Below are positions 53,135-61,433 of a stretch of 64,000 nucleotides of DNA, in pieces (the stretch's first letter is position 1; every line of letters begins with the position of its first letter). Under the pieces are notes generated by a model that ran no database searches, had not been told where the DNA came from, and worked only from the letters and a program-made list of their open reading frames with translations. The position numbers were made by a program, and so were the translations under genes. Source of the DNA: Ruminococcaceae bacterium UBA1417 (GTDB lineage Bacteria > Bacillota > Clostridia > Oscillospirales > Acutalibacteraceae); NCBI GenBank assembly GCA_002305575.1, contig DBPP01000015.1:49613-113612 (forward strand), given 5' to 3'.

Positions 53135-55327
53135 ATGAGACAGAATAAGGAATTTCAAAACAAGAGAAATCTGCAAAACAGAAACCGATTTGAACGGAAA
53201 AGCGACGCGGTGATGAGCAGTGTGGAGGAGAAGATCCTCACGACACTGCGTGAGGAAGAGATTCACGACTGGGGCGCGCGTCGACTGCTGCGCAAGTCCG
53301 GCATTTCGAATGAGACGGCCTTTTATGATGCGCTGCACAGCCTCAAGGACAAGCGATTGATCCTGATGGATCGCCAGCACAATGTCAAGCTGGTTCCGGT
53401 GGAGGACGATGTGACGGCGACGCTCGTTTCGCTTTCCAAAAACTTCGGCTTTGCCCGCCCGATCGATGGCGGCGAGGATATTTTTATTCACGGCAGCGCA
53501 CTCAAAGGGGCGCTTGTCGGCGATACCATTGTGGTGGGCGACATCCGCAAAGAGGAGCGAGGCCCCGCGGGCCGTGTGCGCAGCATTGTGGAGCACAAGA
53601 AAGCGGAAACCACCGGAACCGTTTCGGTGACGCCCGAGGGCTATGAAGTGATTCCGGATAACGCGATCCGCTACAACCTGAAGCTGCATCAGCGCGATTT
53701 GAACGGCGCGAAGGACGGCGATAAGGTGCTCGTCGCCCTGGAGCAGGATTACCGCGGGGACTGGACGCGCGCCACCGTGCAGAAGGTGTTCGGTACAGGA
53801 CGCAGCGCGCGCGTCTGCGCGGATGCGATCATCGAGCGCTATGGCATTCCGACGGTGTTCCCGAAGGAAGCGTTGCAGCACGCCGAAAACGTCGGCAATG
53901 CGCCGATTCCCGAAGCGGAATACGAAAAACGCCTCGATCTGCGGAGCGAGGCCATCTTTACGATTGACAGCGCCGACGCGAAAGACCTCGACGATGCGAT
54001 TTCCGTCACGCGCACGGCAGACGGCTATGCGCTCGGCGTTCACATTGCGGACGTCTCCCACTATGTCCGCGAAAATACGCCGGTGGACCGCGAGGCGCTG
54101 GTGCGTGGCACATCGGTGTATTTTGCAGATCGCGTGATTCCGATGCTGCCTGAGGCGCTTTCGAATGGCGTCTGCTCGCTGAATGCGGGCACGGATAAGC
54201 TCGCGTTTTCGGCGCTCGTGTCGCTCGATGCGCAGGGTCGAATCACAAGCTACGATTTTAAGAAAACCATCATCAATTCGAAGGTGCGCGGCGTGTATAA
54301 GGAGGTCAACACGATTCTCGACGGCACGGCCACACCGGAAATTCTCGAAAAATACGCGCCGGTCATGGAGTCGCTCCGCACGGCAAAGGAACTCGCGGAT
54401 ATCCTGAAGGCGAATTCCTCCGCACGCGGCACGATGGATTTTGACAGCGGGGAGTCTCGCTTTGTGCTCGACGAAAACGGCGTGTGCATTGACATTATGC
54501 CGCGCGTGGCGGGAGAGGCCGAGCAGCTGATCGAGCAGATGATGATTACAGCCAACATCGCGGCAGCGAAATTCTCACTCGACCATAAGCTGCCGTTTTT
54601 GTATCGTGTGCACGGCACGCCCGACCCGAAGCGCGTCGAAGAGCTTATCAAGCTGCTGAAGCTTGTCGGTGTTCCGTGTAAGGAAATCGAGAAGCCGAAG
54701 CCGGAAACGCAGGATTTCGCCGCAATTCTCGACCGCGTTCGGGGCTTACCTACGGAGTCGCTCGTCTCCCAGCGGCTGCTGCGCACGATGGAAAAGGCGC
54801 GCTATGCTACCGAGGAGACCGGCCATTTTGGTCTGGCGCTCGCAGACTACAGCCACTTTACTTCGCCGATCCGTCGCTATCCGGATACCTCGATCCACCG
54901 CATCCTGACCGCGTTTGTCAACGGGATGCCGGTTGAGGAGATCCGCCGCCGGTACAGCCAGTTTGCGGAGGTTTCAGCCCGCGACTCCTCACAGAATGAG
55001 ATCCGCGCGCTGATGGCGGAGCGCGATGCGGAGGACTGCTATATGGCGGAGTTTATGGGCCAACACATCGGCGAGCATTTCGACGGCGTTGTCAGCGGCG
55101 TCACGCAGCGCGGTGTGTTTGTGCGCCTCGAGAACAGTGTGGAAGGCTATGTGGCGCTGGAGAGCTTCCCGGGCGAGGACTTTGTCTACGACGGTCTGAT
55201 CACGCAACGGAGTGCAAAACACACCTTGACGATCGGCACGGCGCTTCCGATTGTTGTGGCTTCCGCCTATGTGGCGACCGGTAAGGTCGATTTTCTGCCG
55301 GATCTTGAAAAAGAAGCGCAGGCCTGA
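53135..55327 (+). CDS. rnr: Ribonuclease R
   Basis: 3'-5' exoribonuclease degrading structured RNA, 730 aa. Basic N-terminus and a winged-helix (about 25-75), two cold-shock OB domains, RNB catalytic domain with IDSADAKDLDDAISV (four-Asp metal site), GVCSLNAGTDKLAFS, HFTSPIRRYPD, and a C-terminal S1 domain (FDGVVSGVTQRGVFVRLENSVEGYV). The typical basic tail after S1 is very short. ATG 53135; AGGAT repeats lie upstream. In many Firmicutes rnr neighbours smpB; not here. Confidence 0.95.
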   Translation: MRQNKEFQNKRNLQNRNRFERKSDAVMSSVEEKILTTLREEEIHDWGARRLLRKSGISNETAFYDALHSLKDKRLILMDRQHNVKLVPVEDDVTATLVSLSKNFGFARPIDGGEDIFIHGSALKGALVGDTIVVGDIRKEERGPAGRVRSIVEHKKAETTGTVSVTPEGYEVIPDNAIRYNLKLHQRDLNGAKDGDKVLVALEQDYRGDWTRATVQKVFGTGRSARVCADAIIERYGIPTVFPKEALQHAENVGNAPIPEAEYEKRLDLRSEAIFTIDSADAKDLDDAISVTRTADGYALGVHIADVSHYVRENTPVDREALVRGTSVYFADRVIPMLPEALSNGVCSLNAGTDKLAFSALVSLDAQGRITSYDFKKTIINSKVRGVYKEVNTILDGTATPEILEKYAPVMESLRTAKELADILKANSSARGTMDFDSGESRFVLDENGVCIDIMPRVAGEAEQLIEQMMITANIAAAKFSLDHKLPFLYRVHGTPDPKRVEELIKLLKLVGVPCKEIEKPKPETQDFAAILDRVRGLPTESLVSQRLLRTMEKARYATEETGHFGLALADYSHFTSPIRRYPDTSIHRILTAFVNGMPVEEIRRRYSQFAEVSARDSSQNEIRALMAERDAEDCYMAEFMGQHIGEHFDGVVSGVTQRGVFVRLENSVEGYVALESFPGEDFVYDGLITQRSAKHTLTIGTALPIVVASAYVATGKVDFLPDLEKEAQA

Positions 55328-55419
55328 TGCGATAAATTCGCCTTTGTCCGCATATAGTTTGTAGAGGGTGTCCGCCGTTTGCGGCGGGCGGCTCAAAAAC
55401 GGCAAAGGAGAATTTCGCC

Positions 55420-55599
55420 ATGCGGATATTGAAAACGCTGCTCGGCTCAGCGCTGCTCGGCGTGGGCGCGCTTGCGGCTTTGTATGCGCTTGCGCCGTAT
55501 ACCGGCATCCCGATTTCGGTCAGCCGGTTGAGTCTTTTGACGGCTGCGGCGCTCGGTGTGCCGGGTGTGACGCTGCTGGTGCTTTTGGATATGCTCTGA
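55420..55599 (+). CDS. bofA: BofA-family pro-sigma-K processing inhibitor-like protein
   Basis: A 59-residue membrane protein, MRILKTLLGSALLG...LYALAPYTGIPISVSRLSLLTAAALGVPGVTLLVLLDML. The C-terminal N/SxxxxxxxxxLGxPGVxLLxxL block is the BofA signature (a hydrophobic stretch ending in LGxPG). In sporulating Firmicutes BofA holds the SpoIVFB protease inactive until sigma-K processing is signalled. GGCAAAGGAG sits 9 nt before the ATG. Usually next to recR in other genomes; here it lies 92 nt after rnr. Too short for routine ORF calls. Confidence 0.75.
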   Translation: MRILKTLLGSALLGVGALAALYALAPYTGIPISVSRLSLLTAAALGVPGVTLLVLLDML

Positions 55600-55697
55600 A
55601 CGGGCGGTGCAAGCCGGCCGAAGGAAAAAAACCATAAACGGCCGTTCCGCACCCGGTTTCGGCCCGGACTACAAAAGACAAGGATTGGTGATTCTGA

Positions 55698-56810
55698 ATG
55701 ATTTTTAAGAACGCACGGATTCTCGACGGCGATTTCCAGCTCAGAAAGGCAGATCTGGAAATTAACGAAGAAAAAATTGTCCGCTTGGCGGATACGCTCT
55801 CGCATACGGAGCAGGACCTTGTCGTCGACTGCTCGGGATATACGATTGTGCCCGGCTTTGTCGATATCCATGTGCACGGCGGTGCCGGCGCCGATACCTG
55901 TGACGCGGATGCGCAGGGCCTGCGTGAGATGGCCAAATTCCTGCTGACCAAAGGCGTCACTGCGTTCTGCCCGACAACGATGACTGTTTCGCATGCGGAC
56001 ATTGCCAAGTCACTTGAAACGGTGAAAAGCTGCATGGCGGATACCGAAGGCGCGCGGATTGTCGGCGTCAATATGGAGGGACCGTTTATCTCGCCGGCCA
56101 AAAAGGGCGCGCAGGGCGATGAGTTCATTCAGGCACCGGATTTCGAGGTGTTTAAAGCGTTGTACGACGGCTGCGGCGGCATCATCAAGCTGGTGGATAT
56201 TGCGCCGGAATGCGATGTGAAAGGCGATTTCATCGAGCAGGCGTCGAAGCTGTGCACGGTTTCGGTTGCGCATACGGCGACCGATTACGACGGCGCGAAG
56301 GACGCGTTCCGCCGTGGCGCGACCCATGCGACCCATCTGTTCAACGCGATGTCCGGCATGTCGCACCGTGCTCCGGGTGTTGTAGGCGCTGTGTTCGATA
56401 CGGACACCGTTTGCGGCGAATTGATCTGCGACGGCATCCATATTCATCCCGCCGTGGTGCGCACGGTCTTTAAGCTGATGCCCGGCCGTATCTGTGTCGT
56501 CAGCGATGCGATGCGCCTGTCCGGCATGGAAGACGGTCAGGGCATGCTTGGTGTAAACCTTGTAACCGTCAAAAACGGCAGGGCCACACTCGAGGATGGC
56601 ACGATCGCGGGTTCCGTGACGAACCTGCACGATGAGCTGAAAAACCTCGTTGCCTGGGGCATTCCGCTCGAGGAGGCGGTGCGCGCTATGACGCTTACCC
56701 CGGCGAAGGAAATTGGAATGGATCACGAAATCGGCAGCATCGCCGTCGGCAAGCGTGCCGACCTCGTGGTGCTGGACGAGAACCTCGACATTGTCGCCGT
56801 GTATCATTGA
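55698..56810 (+). CDS. nagA: N-acetylglucosamine-6-phosphate deacetylase
   Basis: Releases acetate from GlcNAc-6-phosphate, 370 aa amidohydrolase. Metal and catalytic landmarks: GFVDIHVHGGAGAD, TTMTVSHAD region, VNMEGPFISPAKKGAQ (Glu), VSVAHTATDYDGAKDAF (His), HATHLFNAMSGMSHRAPG (His) and VVSDAMRLSG (catalytic Asp). ATG 55698 has AAGGATTGG upstream at a long distance. nagB is not linked. Supplies glucosamine-6-phosphate from wall recycling or host glycans. Confidence 0.93.
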   Translation: MIFKNARILDGDFQLRKADLEINEEKIVRLADTLSHTEQDLVVDCSGYTIVPGFVDIHVHGGAGADTCDADAQGLREMAKFLLTKGVTAFCPTTMTVSHADIAKSLETVKSCMADTEGARIVGVNMEGPFISPAKKGAQGDEFIQAPDFEVFKALYDGCGGIIKLVDIAPECDVKGDFIEQASKLCTVSVAHTATDYDGAKDAFRRGATHATHLFNAMSGMSHRAPGVVGAVFDTDTVCGELICDGIHIHPAVVRTVFKLMPGRICVVSDAMRLSGMEDGQGMLGVNLVTVKNGRATLEDGTIAGSVTNLHDELKNLVAWGIPLEEAVRAMTLTPAKEIGMDHEIGSIAVGKRADLVVLDENLDIVAVYH

Positions 56811-56874
56811 TTGGAAATCAGCGGAGCAATCCGCGGGAATAAGGAAATTGGGCACAGAAAGGCAGGAAAGTCTT

Positions 56875-58050
56875 ATGTTTTGTATCCATTGCGGAAGACC
56901 GCTTCCGCAGGAAGATTCGTATTGTGTTTGCGGCGGCTTGCAACCCGGACAAAAACCGCGGGCCGAGGCGACACCTGTAGCGCCGTCGGAGCCGCAGCGT
57001 GTTGTGCCGCCGGTTGAGCCGGAGCCTGTAGCGCCGTCGGAGCCGCCGCGTGTTGTGCCGCCGGTCGAGCCGGAGCCCGCAGCACCGTCGGAGCCACGCG
57101 TTGAAGCGGAACCCGCAGCGCGGCCAGAGCCTGTGCATGCCGAAGCCAGCCGGCCCGTTCCACCGATGCAGTCGCCGGTGGGATATCCGCAGGCAAACGC
57201 TTATGCGCCGCAGAATGCGTATCCGCAGCAGGGTCCGTACCCGCAGCAGCAGGCGTACCCGCCGCAGAACCCATACCCGCAGCAGCATGTGTATGCGCAG
57301 CCGTATCCGTATCCGCAGCAACCGATGCAGGGACAGTACCCGCACAATCCATATGCGCCGCCTGTATCCACTCCTTATGCGCCCGCTGCACAGCCGGTGC
57401 AGCCGTCGCCAGCGGTACATAGCGCGTTAAAAGCGCTGGCCGGTTCGCCCCTGTTTTTAATTGGCACCATCTTTGTGTCACTGGGCTTTGTGCTCAGCGT
57501 GATTTCCTGTTTCCTTCCGACCGATTTACTGCGCGTGTTTTCCATGCTGCCAGGGGAGCTTTCCTATGTTGTGGATCTGTCGGAGATCCAGTACGAGCTG
57601 TATGCCTATCAGAGCGGTTCTGCGTTGGCCACTTTCTTCATGGCGTTGCCGGGGTTGATCCTTTCGGCGCTCACCGTGGCCGGTCTGTGGATAACCTTTG
57701 CGTCCGGCAAAAGCAGGAAGAGCGCGTCGCTTAAAACCTCAGGCCTTACCATCCTGAAGGTGCTGCAGATCATCGGGATGATTGGCTATGCGATTTTGGC
57801 CTTGCTTTTTGTTGTTTTTCTGGTGATTGCGCTTGTGGCCAGTGCGGCGGCCGGCAGCACCGGCGGCTATGCAGCCGAGGCAGCCAGCGCGGTGTTGCTG
57901 GTTGTTTCTTTGCTGTTGCTTGTGTTCCTGGCCTTCATCGTGGTGATGATCGTCTATTGTGCAAAAGTGATCGGTTCACTCTCCGCTGTGAAAACAGCGG
58001 CGCAAACCGGCGCCTTTTCAAAAAAGCCTCGATGTTCGTCGCCGTATTGA
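56875..58050 (+). CDS. Zinc-ribbon, Pro/Gln-rich membrane protein (zero-frame product)
   Basis: 391 aa. MFCIHCGRPLPQEDSYCVCGG is a double-CxxC zinc ribbon; residues about 30-180 are a low-complexity Pro/Glu then Pro/Gln/Tyr region (NPYPQQ, AYPPQ) with a 51-bp tandem repeat; the rest has four hydrophobic segments (FLIGTIFVSLGFVLSVISCF, FFMALPGLILSALTVAGLW, GMIGYAILALLFVVFLVIALV, VVSLLLLVFLAFIVVMIVY). It ends abruptly after A_AAA_AAG as KKPRCSSPY, while the -1 frame continues with two more hydrophobic segments to 58217. ATG 56875 has GGCAGGAAAG upstream. Family not recognised; role unknown. Confidence 0.75.
   Translation: MFCIHCGRPLPQEDSYCVCGGLQPGQKPRAEATPVAPSEPQRVVPPVEPEPVAPSEPPRVVPPVEPEPAAPSEPRVEAEPAARPEPVHAEASRPVPPMQSPVGYPQANAYAPQNAYPQQGPYPQQQAYPPQNPYPQQHVYAQPYPYPQQPMQGQYPHNPYAPPVSTPYAPAAQPVQPSPAVHSALKALAGSPLFLIGTIFVSLGFVLSVISCFLPTDLLRVFSMLPGELSYVVDLSEIQYELYAYQSGSALATFFMALPGLILSALTVAGLWITFASGKSRKSASLKTSGLTILKVLQIIGMIGYAILALLFVVFLVIALVASAAAGSTGGYAAEAASAVLLVVSLLLLVFLAFIVVMIVYCAKVIGSLSAVKTAAQTGAFSKKPRCSSPY
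56980..57096 (+). repeat. 51-bp tandem repeat inside the zinc-ribbon protein gene
   Basis: 2.3 copies of a 51-bp unit (56980-57030, 57031-57081, partial to 57096) coding for APSEPxRVVPPVEPEPx. Copies differ by few bases. Confidence 0.85.
58020..58026 (+). promoter_or_regulatory. Perfect A_AAA_AAG slippery heptamer at the frame junction
   Basis: Read in the zero frame as TC-A AAA AAG. This is the classical bacterial -1 frameshift heptamer (as in dnaX). A -1 slip joins the 391-aa frame to the one continuing at 58026. No strong upstream Shine-Dalgarno stimulator or long downstream stem is evident, so a one-base loss in the A-run (mutation, phase variation or assembly error) is the alternative. 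Confidence 0.55.
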
Positions 58051-58217
58051 ATTTCATTCTGGCCGCGTTCATGCTGCTCGACCTGTACGGCGTATTTGTG
58101 TTTTCGGGGTGGGTGGCGTTGTTTGCCTATGTATGCAGTGCAGGCGCGAACATTGCTTTTGGTATCTGCATCATCCGGTTTAATAAAAAAGTCACGGCAC
58201 TCTCTGCACAGTCGTGA
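58026..58217 (+). CDS. -1 frame continuation of the zinc-ribbon membrane protein
   Basis: From the slippery site the -1 frame reads ASMFVAVLNFILAAFMLLDLYG VFVFSG, then WVALFAYVCSAGANIAFGICI, ending KKVTALSAQS. It has the same membrane-protein character as the upstream frame and no ribosome site of its own, so it belongs to that gene. Whether joined by programmed frameshifting or separated by an indel cannot be settled here. Confidence 0.6.
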   Translation, partial: ASMFVAVLNFILAAFMLLDLYGVFVFSGWVALFAYVCSAGANIAFGICIIRFNKKVTALSAQS

Positions 58218-58238
58218 TTGAGCGCCGGTTCTAAATTT

Positions 58239-58276
58239 GGAGTGCATTCCTTTTTGAAGGCGTGCACTCCTTTTTT
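58239..58276 (+). terminator. Terminator after the zinc-ribbon gene
   Basis: GGAGTGCA (58239-58246) / TGCACTCC (58263-58270), then TTTTTT. Confidence 0.85.
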
Positions 58277-58297
58277 ATCCATATACAGTTGGTGACA

Positions 58298-58326
58298 TTG
58301 ACAAAGAAAAGCAAAACCCTTATACT
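58298..58326 (+). promoter_or_regulatory. Consensus promoter of the GH5 gene
   Basis: TTGACA (58298-58303), 17-bp spacer, TATACT (58321-58326); transcription start about 58333. Confidence 0.88.
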
Positions 58327-58368
58327 TTTATGGGTAAAAACAATAAATTCGATGAAAGGATGATGAAA

Positions 58369-60096
58369 ATGGGTGTTTACGATCACGAACGCGTCAAGGG
58401 CTTTCTGCACAATGATCGCGGTATCATGCGCAACGGAGACGGCGAGGAGGTCATCCTCCGTGGCTGGGGCATGGGAAACTGGGACAATCCCGAGGGCTTT
58501 ATGCTCGGCTGCCAGAACGGTTTCGCGCCGTTTACGCCGGGCCAGTACGCACCGATGCCCCGCATGGACCGCGGCAGGGCCATGGATCAGATCCTGCGCG
58601 AAACCTGCGGCACGGTGTACGCGCGGGAATTCTGGAAGCGCTGGCGCCGCGCGTACCTGACCGAAGCGGATATCCGGCTGCTGGCTGAGCGCGGCTACAA
58701 TTCCGTGCGGTTGCCCATCCGCGCTTGGAGCTTTCTCGAGGAGGAGCCCGGCATCACGTTCAACGAAGATTCCTTCGAAATGCTCAACGATGTGCTGGAT
58801 TGGTGCGAACGGTATCGCGTTTACGCGGTGATTGACATCCACGCCTGTACGGCGGGACAGTCCGGCATCCCGTGTGACGACGGCATGGACAATTGCCAGC
58901 ACTTCTATTACGACGAAGAATCGATGGAGCGCATGTACATCCTGATGGAAGAATTCATGCGCCGGTACAAAAACCGCTGGATCGTTGCGGGGTACGACTG
59001 CATCAATGAACCGCTTTCGCTTACCCCGCGCAGGGAAGAGTTGACCCCGGTGCTCGTGGCGTTCTATGCAGAGATGATCCGCCGCTGCCGGAAAATCGAC
59101 CGGAACCATATGTTCCTGCTCAACGGCACGCAGTTTTCGACACTGACCTACATGTTTGATCAGGATTTCGACCCCGAGTGCCACAACTGGGGCATCAGCC
59201 TGCACGCCTACGAGCGTGTTATTCCGGAACTCGCCTCGTTGGCCGATGTGTTGCGCACATGCAAGGCGCTGGGCATTTGTTTGTGGATGGGCGAGACCGG
59301 CGGGCGGAATGAGCACGCTTGGCAGACAACGATGTATGAGATTCTGGCAGAGTACCATGCGGGCTACAACCTCTGGTGCTGGAAAACCGTGCGCGGTGCG
59401 GGGTGCGCGTCCGTGTTGAATTTCGAGGTGCCCGAGGAGTGGCACCGGATCACCGATTATGCGCAAAATGGCGGTCCGCGGCCGTCTTTTGAACACGCGC
59501 AGCGCATTTGGGACGCATACCTTGAATGTCTGGCCGTGGAAAAATGCACCGAAAATACGCAGTACCATCCGTACCTGCTGCGGGAGGGAAATTTTGAAAT
59601 TCCCGCCATCGGCTACAACGCGCTGCCGGCGGACACACATAACGGTATGGCTGCGCTGCCGAATGTGGTTGGCTATCGCCTGTACGACCGCTTTGAAATG
59701 GTATACGAGGAAGGCTATCACCCGCCGGTTGGTCCCTCCGGCTTTGGCGCGCCGCTGATGCATCCGCGCGACCACGTGCACCTGCGCCTCACAGCTGGAG
59801 AGTACGCCTCCTACACGGTTCGGTCAAAAACGCCGTACACCGTAGGCGCGACCTACTGCGCGAAAGAACCCGTGCAGGTGCGCGTTTCCGTAGATGGCGC
59901 AACGCTGTTCGAAGGTACGCTGCCCGCGGCGGCTGAGACGCCGACGGACGGAAAACACCCGCTTTTTGCCGGAGAACCTGCGCCGAATACGCTTGCGGCG
60001 TTCACCTTTGGTACGGCACAGGGCGCGGGACTTGTCCGGCTGGCGGTGGTTGCCGGCACGGCTGATTTCGGAGAAATTGTGATCCGTCGAGCCTGA
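58369..60096 (+). CDS. GH5-family glycoside hydrolase with C-terminal beta domain
   Basis: 575 aa, no signal peptide. GH5 (clan A) barrel over about 1-390: RGWGMGNWDNPEGFM opening, NSVRLPIRAWSF, VIDIHACTAGQSG, acid/base Glu214 in YDCINEPLS and nucleophile Glu309 in CLWMGETGG. The last 130 residues (HLRLTAGEYASYTV...VRVSVDGATLFEGTLP) resemble a CBM6-like beta sandwich. Lack of export signal suggests action on imported oligosaccharides; glucosidase, mannosidase or galactanase activity cannot be separated. Of four in-frame starts (58330, 58360, 58363, 58369) the promoter and AAAGGA at 58355 favour ATG 58369. Confidence 0.88.
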   Translation: MGVYDHERVKGFLHNDRGIMRNGDGEEVILRGWGMGNWDNPEGFMLGCQNGFAPFTPGQYAPMPRMDRGRAMDQILRETCGTVYAREFWKRWRRAYLTEADIRLLAERGYNSVRLPIRAWSFLEEEPGITFNEDSFEMLNDVLDWCERYRVYAVIDIHACTAGQSGIPCDDGMDNCQHFYYDEESMERMYILMEEFMRRYKNRWIVAGYDCINEPLSLTPRREELTPVLVAFYAEMIRRCRKIDRNHMFLLNGTQFSTLTYMFDQDFDPECHNWGISLHAYERVIPELASLADVLRTCKALGICLWMGETGGRNEHAWQTTMYEILAEYHAGYNLWCWKTVRGAGCASVLNFEVPEEWHRITDYAQNGGPRPSFEHAQRIWDAYLECLAVEKCTENTQYHPYLLREGNFEIPAIGYNALPADTHNGMAALPNVVGYRLYDRFEMVYEEGYHPPVGPSGFGAPLMHPRDHVHLRLTAGEYASYTVRSKTPYTVGATYCAKEPVQVRVSVDGATLFEGTLPAAAETPTDGKHPLFAGEPAPNTLAAFTFGTAQGAGLVRLAVVAGTADFGEIVIRRA

Positions 60097-60102
60097 GCGC
60101 GC

Positions 60103-60131
60103 TTTACAAACGGCGCGAGTTGCGGTACAAT
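60103..60131 (+). promoter_or_regulatory. Promoter of asnA
   Basis: TTTACA (60103-60108), 17-bp spacer, TACAAT (60126-60131). Confidence 0.8.
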
Positions 60132-60199
60132 AGCAGAAACGGCCTTGCGCCGGCGCGCGCGTGCCGGCCGGCCGATTCCGTAAAAGGTGGTTGATCTGC

Positions 60200-61201
60200 A
60201 TGGTTATTGTTCCGGAAGGGTATGTGCCGAGCCTGGGGCTTTATGAGACGCAAAAGGCGATCGGGCTGATTAAGAACGTGTTTCTCGTCAAAATCTGCGC
60301 TGCACTGCATTTGAAGCGCGTGACCGCGCCGCTGTTTGTCGACCCGACAACCGGCCTCAACGACGATCTGAACGGCGTGGAGCGTCCCGTATCCTTTGAT
60401 ATCCCTGCGGCGGCGCTGAATGCGCAAGTTGTGCATTCACTGGCCAAGTGGAAGCGCCTTGCGCTGCACAATTACGGTTTCTTTGTCGGCAACGGCCTTG
60501 TGGCTGATATGAACGCGATTCGCCGCGACGAGGAACTCGATAACCTGCACTCGGTTTATGTCGACCAGTGGGACTGGGAAAAGGTCATCGACCGCGAGAT
60601 GCGCACCACAGAATACTTGGAGAATACCGTGTGCCGCATCGTCAGCGCGATCTGTGGCACGCTCGACGAGTTGAAATGGCAGTTTTCGGGACTTACCACC
60701 GAGCTTTGCCGCGATGTGTTTTTCATCACCGCGCAGGAACTGGAAGATCGTTATCCGGACCTCACGCCGAAGCAGCGCGAAAACGTGATTGCGCGCGAGC
60801 ACCGCACCGTATTCATCGAGCAGATTGGCGGCGCGCTGAAAAGCGGCAAGCCACATGACGGCCGTGCGCCGGATTATGATGACTGGAGCCTGAACGGCGA
60901 TCTCCTGTTCTGGCATGAGCCGCTCAATTCGGCCATTGAAATCAGCAGTATGGGTATCCGCGTCGATGCGGAGTCCTTGGCGTCGCAGCTCAAAATTGCG
61001 GGCTGCGAGGCACGCGCGGAGCTGCCGTTTCATAAAATGCTGCTGAACGGCGAGCTGCCGCTCACAATCGGCGGCGGCATCGGGCAGTCCCGCCTGTGCA
61101 TGCTGTTGCTCGGCAAAGTGCACATCGGCGAAGTGCAGGCGTCTCTCTGGGACGAGGAAACCTGCAAAGTCTGTGCCGAAAAGGGCGTTGTATTGTTGTA
61201 A
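60200..61201 (+). CDS. asnA: Aspartate--ammonia ligase (asparagine synthetase A)
   Basis: ATP-dependent synthesis of asparagine from aspartate and ammonium; class II aminoacyl-tRNA-synthetase-like fold. 333 aa. YETQKAIGLIKNVF, VTAPLFVDPTTGLNDDLNGVERPVSFD, VYVDQWDWEKVI, LPLTIGGGIGQSRLCMLLL and EVQASLWDEE are the family's conserved blocks, including the ATP/Mg site GGGIGQSR. ATG 60200 follows AAAGGTGG; the frame back to 60161 is in the leader. Single gene with terminator. Confidence 0.96.
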   Translation: MVIVPEGYVPSLGLYETQKAIGLIKNVFLVKICAALHLKRVTAPLFVDPTTGLNDDLNGVERPVSFDIPAAALNAQVVHSLAKWKRLALHNYGFFVGNGLVADMNAIRRDEELDNLHSVYVDQWDWEKVIDREMRTTEYLENTVCRIVSAICGTLDELKWQFSGLTTELCRDVFFITAQELEDRYPDLTPKQRENVIAREHRTVFIEQIGGALKSGKPHDGRAPDYDDWSLNGDLLFWHEPLNSAIEISSMGIRVDAESLASQLKIAGCEARAELPFHKMLLNGELPLTIGGGIGQSRLCMLLLGKVHIGEVQASLWDEETCKVCAEKGVVLL

Positions 61202-61230
61202 GGACTTTTTGTTTAATCCATTGTAAAAAA

Positions 61231-61273
61231 GCCCCGTTTTCCGGTTCGTTTTGGGCCGGGAAACGGGGCTTTT
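61231..61273 (+). terminator. Terminator of asnA
   Basis: GCCCCGTTTTCCGG (61231-61244) / CCGGGAAACGGGGC (61256-61269), then TTTT. Similar in sequence to the hairpin at 63833. The rest of 61274-61433 shows no gene. Confidence 0.85.
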
Positions 61274-61433
61274 GCAACGGTTGCGTCATCCAGCGCGGAC
61301 TCGACGCAGCGGGGATTGCTTTGAATCCATTTTACATTGGACTTGTTTCAAAGAATGCCCAACAATTGTATAAAGGGGGGATGCGACCACGGGGATAATC
61401 GAATCTTTCTGGGATATGACTGCCGGCCTGTGA

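Noticed and set aside
55368..55637. 89-codon plus-strand frame over the bofA region
   Set aside because: Cys/Ala/Arg-rich shadow; the overlapping 59-codon frame has the ribosome site and BofA signature.
57180..57420. CRISPR-like or tandem array suggested by repeated CCGCAGCAG words
   Set aside because: They are in-frame Pro/Gln/Tyr codons of the zinc-ribbon protein with irregular spacing; no repeat-spacer structure.
61096..61398. 100-codon frame spanning the asnA 3' end and terminator
   Set aside because: Reads through a strong hairpin; typical spurious product of repeated terminator sequence.
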